Shown here: piece after piece, positions 52,435 through 63,834 of the stretch | How the letters are laid out: each line of letters opens with the position of its first letter | Numbering within the stretch: the stretch's first letter is position 1 | Source: Prorocentrum cordatum | Lineage: Eukaryota > Sar > Dinophyceae > Prorocentrales > Prorocentraceae | Assembly (NCBI GenBank): GCA_963575745.1 | Contig: CAUYUJ010022517.1 | Coordinates: forward strand, 52,501-116,500 | DNA length: 64,000 bases | Direction: 5' to 3' | Made by a program: the position numbers and the translations under genes | Notes under the pieces: model-generated | What the model saw: only the letters and a program-made list of their open reading frames with translations | Told to the model about the DNA's origin: nothing | Databases searched by the model: none

Positions 52435-53150
52435 TGGTTGAATGCCGTTCGGACGCCCCTTTGGAAGCCTTTTGGAAGCCTCTTTGGGCGCCTTGGGGGT
52501 CTCTTGGCGGTCAATGGGGGCTCTTGGGCGTCTTGGGTGCTTCGGGGGGGGCCTCTTGAGGCCGCTTGGGGTCCTCTCGGGGGGCTCGTGGGGGCCTGTT
52601 GAAGGCCTCTTGGGGCCTCTTGGGGGTCTCTTGGAGCTTCATGGCGGCCTCTTGGAGCCTCTTGGAGGCCTCTTGGAACTATCATGGGAGCCTCTTGGAG
52701 CCTCTTGGGGCCGCTTGGGGCCCTCTTGGGGGCCTCTTGGAGGCCTCTTGAGGCCATCTTGGCGCCTTTGGGGGTTCCCTAATTAACCCTGCCCATCGGG
52801 AGCTACCAAAATAGCCGCCTGGACCCCTCTTGGGGCCGTCTTGGGGCTCTCTTGGGCCCCTCTTGGGGCCTCCTTGGCCCCTCTCGGAGCCAGGTTGAGG
52901 CCTCAGATGGCCATCGGAAGCGAAAAGGCGAGAAGCCGAAAATCATTGGCTTTCCTTAGGTTTTTGAAGGATTGTGGCTTCTTGGGGGGCCTCCTTGGGG
53001 AGATAATTGGCCTCTTGGAGCTGTCTTGGAGCGTTCTGAGAGCGTCTTGGAGCATCTTCGGAGCCATCTTGCGGCATCTTAGGCTATCTTGGGCCATCTT
53101 GCAAGTCATCTTGGACTATCCGAGGCGTTCATGCAGCCATCCTGGGCCAT
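52435..53150. repeat. CTTGG-type degenerate tandem array
   Basis: GGGGGCCTCTTGGAGCC-type units come first. Then come the shared segment GATGGCCATCGGAAGCGAAA (52907-52926) and CATCTTGGGCCATCTTG-type units. It is one of the most complete examples of the family and leads directly into block E. Confidence 0.9.
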
Positions 53151-53297
53151 CTTGGACATTCTGACCGCTCGCGACCGGGCCCGTCCAGGTCCAGGGGAGG
53201 GGTTAGGGAGAGGGGTAAACCCCTCCCCGAAGGGGAAGCAGGGAAGATGGAGGAGGAAACTCCCTAAACCACCTACGCCCAGAGGGCTGGTGGGATT
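53151..53297 (+). repeat. Conserved terminal block, copy E
   Basis: CCCGTCCAGGTCCAGGGG, the near-perfect inverted repeat around TAAA, CCCCGAAGGGG and AAACCACCTACGCCC, ending GGGCTGGTGGGATT. It is closest to copies A and C. Confidence 0.85.
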
Positions 53298-54050
53298 CTC
53301 CTCCTCATCCTCCAACGTCTCGCTGTCCCCGTCCTCCTCATCCCTCCCCATTTCTTCCGTCCCATCTTTCCTCTCCTCGTCGTCATCGTCGTCGCCCTCC
53401 TCCTCGCCCCCCCCCCCCCGTCCCGCCCTCGCACGCAGGTGCCCCAATGGAGCGAAGCGAAGCGACGCCCTCCCCTCCCCCTCCTCCTTTCCTTCTCCTT
53501 CTCCTCCTCCTCCCCCCCCTCCTCCTCTTCCTCCTCCTCCTTCCCTTCCTCCTTGTCATCCTCCTTCTTCTCCCCCTCTCCTACTCCCCCCTTGTCTCCT
53601 CCTCCTCCATCCCCTCCTCCTCTTCTGCCTCCATCCCTTTCCTTGTTTCCCTCCTCCTCCTCCTCCTCCTCCTCCTCCTCCTTCTCCCCCTCCTCCTCCT
53701 CCCTCTCCCTCCCCCTCTCCCTTTCCCTCTCGCTCTCCCTCCCCCTCCCTTCTCTCTTTCCCCTTCTCCTCCTCGCCCTCGTCCTCCTCTTCTCTCGTTC
53801 CCTCTCCCTCTCCGTTTCCCTCTTCCTTTCACCGTTTTTCCTTTTATCCTCCCTGCCCTCCTTCTCATCGCCCTCCTGCTTCCCACCACCCTCTCCACCT
53901 CCCTCCATATCCTCCTCCTTCTCTTCATCCTCCGCGTCTTCCTCCTCTTCCTACTCCTCCGCCCCCCTCCCCCGTCCCTCTGCAATCCATTCATCTCCCT
54001 CTTTCGTCTCCTCCTCTTCCTCCTCGCCCTCCTCCTCCCCCATTCAAGCC
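53298..54050. repeat. (TCC)n polypyrimidine microsatellite
   Basis: TCCTCC, TCTCCC and CTTCCT units run for about 750 bases on the + strand, with a C-run near 53408. It starts a few bases after terminal block E. Confidence 0.95.
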
Positions 54051-54217
54051 AGTGATGACAGCGAAGCGTGGGCAGCAGAGGCAAAGGGCCAAGGGTACCT
54101 TAGGAAAAGTTGCATGTCCTTGCCCCGGTTTTGGACGCACGGGCTCGACTACACAATCGATTTGCCGCTGACTTTGGGGGGGGGGGCGCCAAATCACTGA
54201 AGGGCTGCTTGGTTCAT

Positions 54218-55914
54218 CTATGTAAAATCAACGACAAAAATATTCCACGGCGCATCAGTGACATAGTCGGTCCCCTGGTACAAGACCTGGACCGCCATGC
54301 ATTCAGTCTGCTGCAAATCCGCCGCATTCCACCGAGGGAACGCGACCGCCCGCAGCTCGACAGCGCCACCTCCACTCCCCCTGGCCCAGACGGTTTCCAA
54401 AGGCAGTGCGGCTCGCGTGGCGGTCAGAACATCCCCCCGCGATGCGCCAGCCCACCTGGGACGCGTAAAACTTGGCCGCCCCTCCCCGTTCCCCTCGACT
54501 AACATCATGCACCTGGTTGAACCGGGGCGCGCGTTCAAAAGCCGATGCGCGCGCAGTGGAGCCGCCCGCGGCCAACTAGGCAACCGCCCTGGCAAAACCG
54601 ATTGGAACTAGGGAAATGGGCCTCCCACAACCAAACCACAACGGCCTCCCGTCTGGAAATGGGAATGGACTGACCAAGTTTCCCGCGCCCCCACCTCTGG
54701 AAAACCTGGGCGTTTGGGCCGCCCCTGATGAGTCGAGCAGGCACAGTCTCCCAGTCTTGCCTCGTCCAAGCCATGAGGTGGTGTCCCTTGTCGATGATGT
54801 GCAAATACTCAAAGGCATGAGTGAAGCCCAAATCACCCCCAAGGGTGACGAAGTTCTTGTGCAATGCAACTTCGGTTCCGACCAGAGTGCGCGCTTCCAA
54901 AAGAAACCTGATCGCCCGACGGTCGCCTGATATGTGCGGGTTCAAGAAAGCAGCGCACGCAGAGAGAACCGACCACACATTAGTGTCGACAGTATGCTTC
55001 GCCCCGAGGTATTGATATTGCCGAGAATTCCCAACAACGCGTTGCAAATACATAAAGTCAGCGTCTGTCTCTATCAGGAAATCTGGGTTCCGTCCGAAAA
55101 ACCATCAGACTAACCAACTCCGCCCGCTCAGGATGAAAAGAAAGTTCGCGACCACAACACCACGCTCACGCTTCCCAGCGTGCCCAGCGTACAATGATGA
55201 AAGCCTTGAAACCTATGGGTCGGACCCGTGCAAATCCTTATGCACGGGGTGCAATTGCAATGCGGACACAACCTCCTCCAAACTGCGGTCGCCCTCGCCC
55301 TCCCGAAATTTCCCTAGGGGGTCGATGGCGCCGCCCATCTGCTTGTACAGCGACACAGTCATGCAGCGCGGATCGCCCGATACGGTCTGGAGCTGCCACT
55401 CATCTTCGCCGGGGCAAGCTTCGGTGCGGGAGCGGCGCGCCGCATGCCGCGCCAGAAGCAAAGGGAAGCCGTCAGCATGACCAAAGGCGAGAGGCAAAAA
55501 CACGTGGCGGAATAAAGCAAACAGCACGTGGCCCGCTTTGCCCGCGTTCTTCCGAGCCCTCAACCCTTGCGCATTCTTCGCGTCCTTGAAGGCTTCAACA
55601 GCTCGCTGCAATTTCTTGTCGCCCGCGCCGTCTGCGCGCCCGTGGCCGCCGCCGCCGCGTTTGTCCAGCCACTCGCCCAAAGGGGGCACTTTTTTTCCGA
55701 GGGGGCGCCGCGGGGGCCATTTGAACCAACTGCGCGCGCGTGCTAGAGCCAAACTGGAAACGAAACCAAGCAAACAAAAGCAGGGGCGCGGGCCGCTGTT
55801 GAGGGGGCGCCCCGCGGCCCCGAACTCACGGTGAGGCCGTTGTCTCTGTGAGTGGCCTGAAAGCCACCCCATGAGGAGACTACCCGCCAGAGAGGTAAAG
55901 GGGGCAGCAGTCAC
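54218..55914 (-). CDS. Coding-like tract on the - strand, unknown product
   Basis: Three pieces read in order. At 55914-55213 the better part has RHVFLPLAFGHADGFPLLLA, CMTVSLYKQMGGAIDPLGKF and LHPVHKDLHGSDP before a stop. In the same frame, from about 55100 to 54535, comes LIETDADFMYLQRVVGNSRQ, HISGDRRAIRFLLEARTLVG and FEYLHIIDKGHHLMAWTRQD. In another frame, to 54218, comes ALPLETVWARG and YVTDAPWNIFVVDFT before a stop. Composition and balanced hydrophobicity look like real protein. Introns or decay could explain the breaks. No domain is recognised. Confidence 0.45.
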
Positions 55915-55976
55915 GCAGGCGTGACCTAAAGAGCCCCCCTTGGCTTCGGAGGTCTCACTTTAGTGAGGAATGGACG

Positions 55977-56365
55977 GGCAGGGGGGGGGGGCGGGGGGGA
56001 GGGGGGGGGGGGGGGGCGAGGAAAAAAAAGGGCACGAGGGGGAGAAGGAAAAAGGAGGAGGAGGAGCAAGAAAGACAGGAGGAAAAGGGAGGAGGGGAGG
56101 AAAAGGGGAGAGAGGAGGAGGCGGCGAAACGATGGAGGAGGAGGAGGGGGGGGGGGGGGACGAGGAAGAGGGGGCGGGCGGGAGGGGGGAAAGGGCACCG
56201 AGGAGGGGGATGATGAGAGGAGGAGGGGGATGATGTGGAGGGAAGAGGAGAATGATGTGGAGCTGGCAATGGCAGCGGGGAGAAAAAAAAAGAGCTGACG
56301 GACGGGAAAGAGGACGGACAGAAAAGGAGGAGGAGGAGGAAGAGGAGGAGGGGGAGGAGGAGGTG
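55977..56365. repeat. Polypurine G/A tract
   Basis: GGGGGGG, GGAGGAGG and GAAAAAGG on the + strand, ending in GGAGGAGGTGGCGG. Frames across it are artefacts. Confidence 0.9.
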
Positions 56366-57085
56366 GCGGTGGTGGTGGCGAACGCCATCTGATCCATCCG
56401 GCAGCGCAATCAGAGCTTAAAGGTCGGCGGGCGTGCGAGTGTAGAGAAGCGCGCGCAACGATATCTAGGCCTAGGCGCGCGCATGGCCCCAAATAGGGGC
56501 ACCGTGGGGGTTCGTGCGCTGGTTCGCGAACGCAACGCACTCGGCAAAGAGAACGAGGACAAAGAGAGAAAACAGAAGGAGGAAGGCAGGAAGGGGGGCA
56601 AGAACAACCAGGAGTCCACGGAGGACATCCGGGTGTCCACGGACTGGTCAAGACAACCCGGAGCTCACGAAGGACATCCCGGCGTCGCACCATTCCAAAG
56701 CGGAGGAAAAGGCATAGGGGCGTCGCCTACCGTAACTGAGTGGCAGCGATCACGGCACCCCACCCCTTGGATCCAGGCTCGAACTCGAAATAAGCCAAAA
56801 CTTCAAAACGCCAGCCGGGTTAACGTCGCCCTCAACGGGCTCCGGTCATATCCCCCACCGGAGGCGACAGAGATGCGCCACTGGAATTCCTCAAACACTT
56901 CGGTCAGGAATCCAACTCCTATCGAGCACAACCCTGAACTGCCGGATTTTATATATCTGACCCAGAGCACCTGCACTAACACGAAAACTTAAAGTCCGGC
57001 ATTCTGCTGGGGCGGGCCGCAAGCCGCAAGAGCAGGCTTCTAAACGCGGATGCCGCCACACACCTAAAGCCGAGTTCAAGGCGCA
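56366..57085. other. Spacer between polypurine tracts
   Basis: It includes a short duplicated word (GTCCACGGAGGACATCC and GTGTCCACGGAC at 56615-56645). A 169-codon + frame ends in protein-like but motif-free sequence (56880-56990). I make no gene call. Confidence 0.4.
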
Positions 57086-57412
57086 TCGCGTGCCAGGAGG
57101 AGGAGGAGGAGAAGAAGGTGCAGGACGAAGGCAAAAGGGTGGAGAAGCAGGCGCGGGAAAAGTCGCGCGAGAGGGGGGCGAGGAAGAGGCGGAGTGGGGG
57201 AGGGCGAAAAGGGAGGAAGGTAGGGGGAAAGGAGGGGGAGGAGGAGGAGGATAAGGGGGAGGAGGAGGAGGAGGTGGTGGAAAGAAAAAGAACACCAGGT
57301 AACGAGCAGGAGGAGAAGGAAAGAGAGGACGAGGAGCAGGAGGAGGTTGAAAAGGAGGAGGAGGAAGAGGAGGACGAGGAGGAGGGGGGGGGAGGAGGAG
57401 GAGGAGGAACGA
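57086..57412. repeat. GGA polypurine tract
   Basis: GGAGGAGGA and GAGGAGGAG units occur with GCAGGCGCGG and AAAGAAAAAG interruptions on the + strand. The Leu/Pro-rich - strand frames are artefacts. Confidence 0.9.
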
Positions 57413-57419
57413 CGTGTCG

Positions 57420-57712
57420 CCCAGGCCTGCTTGTTCACGTTTGCGGACCGCTGCTAGCCATTTAGCGTCAGTTTGCGCACGCTTGCGCACTGCTGCGGGC
57501 CACTTTTGCCCACTTTTGCCCACTTTTGAACACTTTTGCGCACTTTTGCGCACTTTTGCAACAAAAGTGCGCAAATGTGCGCAAAAGTTGGCAAATGTGG
57601 ACAAAACTGATCAAACACCGGGCGCAAACGTTTTGCAAAAGTTGACAACCTTTCTCCGTGGCGCGCGAGAGCCCACAAACGTGCGCAGTCAGGCCTGGAT
57701 GGCGCATCAGCG
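57420..57712. repeat. Decamer array CACTTTTGCG with large inverted repeat
   Basis: Eight to nine CACTTTTGCC/G units (57501-57560) are followed at once by their complement. A perfect 11-bp stem GCGCACTTTTG (57548-57558) and CAAAAGTGCGC (57562-57572) encloses three bases, and imperfect pairing extends the arms to about 28 bp. AGGCCTG-type words flank it (57422, 57690). It is bounded by GGA tracts on both sides. Confidence 0.8.
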
Positions 57713-58330
57713 CGAGGAGGAGGAGGAGGAGGAGGAGGAGGAGGACAGGGGGGGGGGGAGGGCGAGCAGGGGTAAGCACAAAAGGAGGATGGAGAAGAGG
57801 AGGAGGAAAAGGATGAGCAAGAGCAGGGGGATGATAATAAGAATATAGAGCAGACGAACGCTGCGAAAGAGGAACAGGAAACGGAGGTGGAAAGCAGTGC
57901 AACACGCGCCACGGCCTAGGACAGAGGAACATCCATTAAGAAACTGAGACCCTCCGTCGGCCAGGACAAACATAACATCCAAGGGTGCCCTCCCCAGGAT
58001 GCACAAGAACAGCACACAAACCAGAAAAATCACGAGGGTGCCCTCCTCTGGCCGACCTCGATCTGCCACCTCGGCCCGCCTGCAGAGGCCCCCGCGCGCA
58101 CGCGCGCACCTCTGGGGAGCGGTGCCGTCAGTGCAAGACGAAGCCGAGACGAGGATGACATCGGGTGAGGATGCATCGAGAACCTCTTGGGTCTGGGGGC
58201 TCTGGAGGACGCCTCGGGCGCCGCGGCCTTCTCCGAGCGTTCTGGAACGGATCTACCCTCGCCCTAGCCCCGCCCGGTAGAGGCCTCCCAGATGGGGGCG
58301 CAGTAGATGGGGTCGGGCCGGAGGAGCGCG
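57713..58330. other. Short GGA tract and unassigned sequence
   Basis: 57713-57850 is GGA/AGG-rich. Beyond it I see only short frames and no motif. Confidence 0.4.
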
Positions 58331-58334
58331 CCGC

Positions 58335-58460
58335 ATTTCGCAGGTGCATCGCCGATGCATCGTCGACGCCGGCAATGCATAGGGCGACGCTGGCGCGGAG
58401 AAAGTCGGGCTCCACATCGAGCCGCTTCGCCGATGCAGCGGCGCTGAAGCGCGACCCTCC
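58335..58460. repeat. GCATCGCCGATGC palindromic-word cluster
   Basis: TGCATCGCCGATGCATCG, CGGCAATGCATAGGGCGACG and TTCGCCGATGCAGCGGCG lie within 125 bases. Related words (CATCGCCGATGCACCG, CAGCGATGCATCAGCG) occur at about 45878-45955. Confidence 0.55.
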
Positions 58461-58564
58461 GACCCCGCCCACGCATGCCCCGTCTGGGAGGCCTGGGTGG
58501 CCCCAGACCCCCGACGTCGTGATTTTTGTCACAACGTCGACCCCCAAAGGTTTCGACCGCTTCC

Positions 58565-58610
58565 CTGGGGCCAGCTTTTCATCCTGAGTTGTTCTTCGAC
58601 GGCCCCAAGG
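58565..58610 (+). repeat. Short dispersed repeat, copy 1
   Basis: CAGCTTTTCATCCTGAGTTG and TTCTTCGACGGCCC resemble 59555-59600 (GGCTTTTCATCCTGTGTCG, TTTCGACGGTCC) at most positions. The function is unknown. Confidence 0.6.
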
Positions 58611-58747
58611 TCCGGCGCAGGGGCATAGCATCAGGGGGCCGAGAGAATTGCGGAAATCCCCCCGCCAGCATCTGTTGGTCATAGAGCGAGAGGGCCTGGA
58701 TGGCGTCCCCCGAATCGGCATGGCCCAGCCGCTCTTGACCTCGCCCC

Positions 58748-58793
58748 CGTCCTCCTCCTCCTCCTCCTCCGCCTCCTCCCCCTCCGCCTCCGC

Positions 58794-58835
<42 letters not shown>

Positions 58836-59045
58836 ATCGTCCTCCTCTTCCTCCTCCTCTTCCTCCTCCTCCTCCTCTTCCTCCCATTTCTCCCCCCATT
58901 CCTCCTCCTCCGCCTCGTCGTCGTCGTCCTCCTCCTCCTCCTCCTCCTCCTCCTCCTCCTCCTCTTCCTCCTCCTCCTCCTCCTCCTCCTCCTCCTCCTC
59001 CTCCTCCTCCCCCTCCTCCTCCCCCCCCCCCTCCTCCCCCCTCTT
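58748..59045. repeat. (CTC)n polypyrimidine microsatellite
   Basis: CTCCTCCTC with occasional CTTCCTC and GTCGTCGTCG on the + strand. Poly-Ser, poly-Glu and poly-Gly frames are artefacts. Confidence 0.95.
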
Positions 59046-59554
59046 CCTCGGGGCCCGCTTTGCCTCTGTCATGCGCGGACCCCTGGGATGCCCATGGGAC
59101 TCCGAGGGGGGATCGCCGACTCTGGAGGCGGCCCTCCCCCGTGCCCAGGCCCCCGTCTTCTTGCGCATCCCTGCCAGACGCCCCCCCCCCCCCCCCCCCT
59201 CCCCCCGCGTCGCAAAACAGAAACATCGCTGCGGATTGTTTTGAGGCTGTGTTCGTCTTCCGGGGGCCCTCGCGCCTCGCCGCCCAGACCCTCTCGCGTC
59301 GTGACAAGATCGACACGGATCGTGTTGTTGCTAGTTGTTGCTGTTTTGGCCCACTTGAGCGCGCGTGCGGACTGCCTCTGCCGCGCTGCGACACAACGAC
59401 AACTGTGTTCTATTCTCGGCCGTCGGGGGCCCTCGCCGGGCTTCGGGGCCATCCACGAAACAAACTCAGGGTGAAACTCTGGTCGCGGGAATGGGTTCAG
59501 ACAACCGGAATCGACGAGATCCAGCGACATCCCCAGAACCGGAAATCATGATTT
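59046..59554. other. Unassigned sequence with C-run
   Basis: A C homopolymer interrupted by T lies at about 59179-59205. Overlapping frames on both strands are motif-free. Nothing supported. Confidence 0.35.
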
Positions 59555-59600
59555 GTCCTGGCTTTTCATCCTGTGTCGTGTTTCGACGGTCCTGGGGGCT
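59555..59600 (+). repeat. Short dispersed repeat, copy 2
   Basis: Partner of 58565-58610 in the same orientation, about 1 kb away. Confidence 0.6.
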
Positions 59601-59709
59601 GGCGAGGGTCCTCAGAGACCGAAAACAGCAAAACGCAGACCGTAGCGAGTTCTGTTCACAATGCGAACAAATGCTGTGGCATCGCATGGGGGCTTTGCAT
59701 GCCATCTTT

Positions 59710-59795
59710 CTGGCTCTCGCGAATCGACGCTAACCGACGCTAGCCGACGCCGCCCGACGCTCATCGACACCAATTCGACGCTAGTTGCCCCATCG
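59710..59795. repeat. Decamer tandem array (CGACGCTAAC)
   Basis: CGACGCTAAC, CGACGCTAGC, CGACGCCGCC, CGACGCTCAT and CGACACCAAT follow one another at ten-base steps, about eight units. Confidence 0.85.
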
Positions 59796-60194
59796 ATCAC
59801 CAGATGCTGGCACACGCTAGCGCACTCTAAACGTGGCATTGTGAGGGCACGCGGGACTCCCATGAACTGCCATCGGACGCATGCCTGCGGCGACATCTGG
59901 GTCATCTGAGCAGGGGGCACCCGCCCCGACATTCTTATGCCTATAGGCCCACCACCAAATGCCAAAACATGCTAAATAACCCAAACAATGTGCTTAGAAA
60001 AGCAGGTCGCTGAATCACACAAGACAGCCTCATGCTCTAAGACAAGTTCTTACAAACCACACGAGGTTCTTAGAACATTCTTTGGTGAGCCCATGGGCAA
60101 GCCAGGACGCTGCGCTTCTGCCTGGGCCATGGCCCGCGCGCCCCCTTCCTGGGGCGACATCTTGGTCACTGGGGGAACTCCAAGGCACCGATGC
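59796..60194. other. Unassigned spacer
   Basis: AT-richer than its neighbours, with repeated GTTCTTA/CACACAAGAC-like words but no clear array. No gene is seen. Confidence 0.35.
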
Positions 60195-60530
60195 CGCTAT
60201 GCACACTCCGATCCTCCCCCACCTCCTCCTCGTCCTCCTCCTCCTCTTCCTCCTCCTCCTCCTCCTCGTCCTCCTCCTCCTCGTCCTCCTCCTTCTCCTC
60301 CTCCTCCTCCCTCCTCCTCCCCCCCCTTTTCCCCTTCCCCTCCCCCCCTTCCTCTTCCTCTTCCTCCTCCTCCTCCTCCTTCTCCTTCTTCTCCTCCGCC
60401 CTCACCCCGCCCCCATCCTCCTCCACTTCGCTGTCCCCCCCCTCTTCCTCCTCCTCCTTCTCATCCCCCCCCTCCTCCTCCCCCCCTTCCCTCCTCCTCC
60501 CCCCCCTCTCTTCCGGTTCCTCCTTCAGTC
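60195..60530. repeat. (CTC)n polypyrimidine microsatellite
   Basis: CTCCTCCTC, CTTCCTCC and CCCCCCTC on the + strand over about 330 bases. Confidence 0.95.
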
Positions 60531-61225
60531 ACCTGGCGGCGGCAGGGGCGGCGGCGGCAAGGGCGAGGATGGGGGGCGCCTGCGCGCAGAAGGCGCCGAC
60601 GACGGAGCGCCGTCCTGCGCGGGGCCCCTCTCGCCCTCTTAGATTCGCATCCCTCTCCCCCTTCTTTTCCTCTTCCTTTTCCCCCTCCCCCCCCCTCGCC
60701 CTCGCGTCAAGCGGGGGGTGCGAGCGGGGGAAGGAGCCGCGCGAGCGCGCATCCTCAAGCGAGAGCGGCGGGGCACCACTCCGCGATGTTCTCTCCGGCA
60801 GTCGGGCAGCGCTCCAAATCCACCGCCTTCGCGTCCCTTGCAGGAGCAAGAGCGCGCAACAACGGCGGGGCAACGTAAAGGAGGAAATGGCGGAGCTGGG
60901 GGATGGGGGCCGCAAGGGCTCGGGGCTTCCGCAGCGCGGCGATCTCGCCGTCGCGCCACTGGCGCCGCGCTCGACGCTGATCCAGCCAGGCGGGCGCACT
61001 CGCGCGATTCAATTAGGATCTTTTCAAAAAGGCGGTGGGGGGGGGGGGAGGGGGGGGGGGGGGGCGGGGGGGGGGGGCGGGGGGGGGATTCTAGCCCCCC
61101 CTCCTTTCTGGCTACCCCCCCCTCGCCCCCCGCGCCCCCCCCTCGCGCCGCGGTCGTGCCGCCCTGCCCGCCCCGGGCGGAATGGCCAGGGATTTCTGGA
61201 GCAAGCTAGCCCAGACAGTAGCATT
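60531..61225. other. GC-rich stretch with G- and C-runs
   Basis: Arg/Ala/Ser-rich frames on both strands have no domain. GGGGGGG runs dominate 61030-61090 and CCCCCC runs 61098-61150. I make no call. Confidence 0.4.
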
Positions 61226-63781
61226 CTAAAGGAGCTGTGGGTGCGTCCCAAAATGGTCCACCATCCAGGCCCGCAGTGCGAGGTACGTCATCTCTGGCGC
61301 CGCATGTTTGGGGTGCTCTGGCCCATCGAATTGCGCAATCGTGAGCGTTTTAAACTTGTCCTTGCCGCCCAAATGCCCAGTGGCCCATTTGTCCAGGAGG
61401 GTCATCTTTGCATTTGGCCACCCCATGTTCCGGGTGGGAGTAAAGAAGGCGTTCTTCCATGCAGTGTGGGTTCCGCGAGTGCACGGTCGACGATGTCAGG
61501 AACGTCGTCGGGTTCTGGCGCAAGCTCGGGCGGGCAACCCTCGCCCACGAGGTCAACCTCAGGCCCATCCTCGTCTAGCGCGTCGTCCATGTCGGAAGCT
61601 GCATCGGAAAACAGAACGCCCACATCTGATGCATCAGTATCGATGGCCCCCGCATCAGCAGCTGCGTCCTCGGGGCCCTCGTCCGCGCGCGCGCCCCCCG
61701 AATCGCCAGCAGCCGTCGGCGGGCCCTCGGGGCCCCCGTCCGCGCCAGCGGCCCTCGGCGGGATCTTGACGTCTGAGAGGCCAACCGCCCTCACCTGGAT
61801 CAGAGGGGGCGCCAGGCTGCAGCGCGCCCGCAGCTTGGCGACGCGGACGTCGCCAAACCCCGCTGCCTTTTCAACTCCGCGGCGGGGCGGGACACTTGTT
61901 TCAAAGGGGCGCGGGCGTCAATGACAAGCCACCGATTCGGGCAGCGCCGAGGCGCCACGGGGGAGCAAAGCTGCGAAAACCTTGCCGCAGACGCCCGTTC
62001 GGGCCTAGACGCGGGCTGCCGTTGCGAAATAGCGTTTTCGCTGGTAATTCTCGGGCTCTGGCCTTAAATTGTCGGCAATGCATGGCAGGGCCAGTTTGGA
62101 AATTATATATATATATATTTACACACATAAAACCGAGCGGAACGGCACTTTTCAAAAGGAAGCCCAGCGAGCCAGCAAGTAGTCCAGAGAGGGGCGCCAA
62201 CAGCGAGTTGCCCCAGGCGAAGACGAGGGCGGGGGCGGCGGGCGCGCCGCGGTAGCGGCTGAATCGGCCGCCAAGGTCAGTAGACGGGTCCGCTTCGAGC
62301 GGCGTGGCCCACGCTAGTTGCCCGATCTTGCAGCTGGAGATCTCGAGCCGACCTGCTGGGGGCTTCAGCATGAAAAAGCAGCGTTTCGCATGCGCCAGCT
62401 TTTTCACCCATTGGATATCTGGCGCGACAGGCCTGACTGCCTGCAAGCGTTCGGCGGCTGGTAGCGGGGCCGCGGGGCGAAGCCGTTCCGAGAGAGGTCG
62501 GCGAGCCGCTGTCGACAACTTGGGGAGGTCTTTCCACTTCTCGTCGTTCTGGTCCATCCAGGCAAGCCATTCGGGGTTCGTGTGGGGGTGTATGCACCCC
62601 TCTTGTTGCTTACTGCGCTTGGCCACATCTCGCATCGACTTCGCCTGCGCCGTCAGTTCTTCCCTGCGCTCCTGGAAGTGCGCGCGAAGCGCTGGTAGAT
62701 CGCCTTCATGCGTGAGCGCGCGTTGTTGGGTCAGTGGCGTCTCGCTCTCCCAGTGCGGCCTGCCTCTGGGGCGCGGCATGAGATCTCTTCTCCCCTGGAC
62801 AGCCGAGCTCCATGCTCAAATGGTCGCCAACTTGGCGCGCGTCTTCTGCGCTGAGATGGCGTTCGATATGGCCGCGCCGTGCTGCGACCTGCACGCTCGG
62901 AGGATGTCGCTCATGCAGGCGCGGGCCAAGCTGGTGATCCTGAACCCCTTGCGGGCCTCTGCGCGCTTGGTCAGCCAGTGCTCCCGCTCGACGTCCAAGC
63001 TGGTGGCCTCGGACTTGTCGAATATGAGCTCCAACTCCTCCTGCGCCGCGGGAGACGCGATGTAATCATAAGCGTCGGCGAATAACCCCATGGAAGCCGC
63101 CCGCTGCCGCAGCGGAAGGCTGCGACCGTTTCCAGGGCATCGTCGGGCGTTGCGAGCAGAAGCTCTTCGATTGTGCTCGGATGCAATAGAGGGTTCCTCC
63201 GGCGCGTCAGTTTCCACGGAGCACCAGGGGAACTGGAGAACACATCGAAACGCAAAAACACATGCCCCGTTGTCAGGGGAATCCGGGGCACCGCGGCGTC
63301 GACGCGAAGATCCGCGTCGCAATCCAAAGACTGCAACATGCGAGAGACGCCATCACTCCACGCTCGACTTCTTGCCATGGCCCAACTGCGAAGCATCGAC
63401 GCCGAAACGGGCCAGCGGTCCCTTTTGCTCCCGCGTTGCGAACTCTGTCTTCGGCACGACCCAATATGTTTTGTTCACTGTCTCCGAAATTTTCGCCCGC
63501 CTCTCCAGCTTGACTTTCCACCTTTGCATCGCGTCTGCCGTCGCATTTTTCTTCTTCGGCAGCTGGGGGCACGCGTGGTGCAACGCGCAGTGCAAGTTGA
63601 TCATGTCGGGGCCCACGTGGAGGCACGAACCAACTGCACGACGCCAATCCTTCAGCCGGTCGCGAGCTTGCTTTTGCGTTCGCTCTGGTGGCTGGAGGTC
63701 CAGAGCCTTCGCCACGTCGCCGACGTCGATCGCGTCCATGCCACTTACGATTGCGCAAGGCGCGCTGGATGCGCCACGTAA
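61226..63781 (-). CDS. Coding-like tract on the - strand, unknown product
   Basis: Pieces in successive frames read MDAIDVGDVAKALDLQPPER and PKKKNATADAMQRWKVKLER (63781-63353), LLHPSTIEELLLATPDDALE (about 63230-63090), GLFADAYDYIASPAAQEELE and REHWLTKRAEARKGFRITSL (to 62816), LTAQAKSMRDVAKRSKQQEG and PEWLAWMDQNDEKWKDLPK (from 62779), an acidic DTDASDVGVLFSDAASDMDD (61794-61402) and KFKTLTIAQFDGPEHPKHAA (to 61226). The segments look like one helical, charged protein. The middle (62250-61900), including a TA microsatellite, is probably intron or spacer. Introns or decay are both possible. No family is recognised. Confidence 0.45.
62103..62122. repeat. (TA)n microsatellite
   Basis: A short ATATATATATAT run lies in the non-coding middle of the - strand tract. 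Confidence 0.9.
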
Positions 63782-63834
63782 TGACAATTTGAGCCTGAGC
63801 GTTGCGGAACGACCTTCCGAGTTGCAGGACGCCA

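Noticed and set aside
53089-54171. 360-codon Pro/Ser-rich + strand frame
   Set aside because: It covers terminal block E and the TCC microsatellite only.
58128-59168. 346-codon - strand frame with a poly-Glu core
   Set aside because: The core is the CTC microsatellite read backwards, and the flanks show no domain.
60191-61924. 577-codon + strand frame
   Set aside because: It begins in CTC repeat, crosses G-runs and has no domain. From 61.2 kb the opposite strand reads better as protein.
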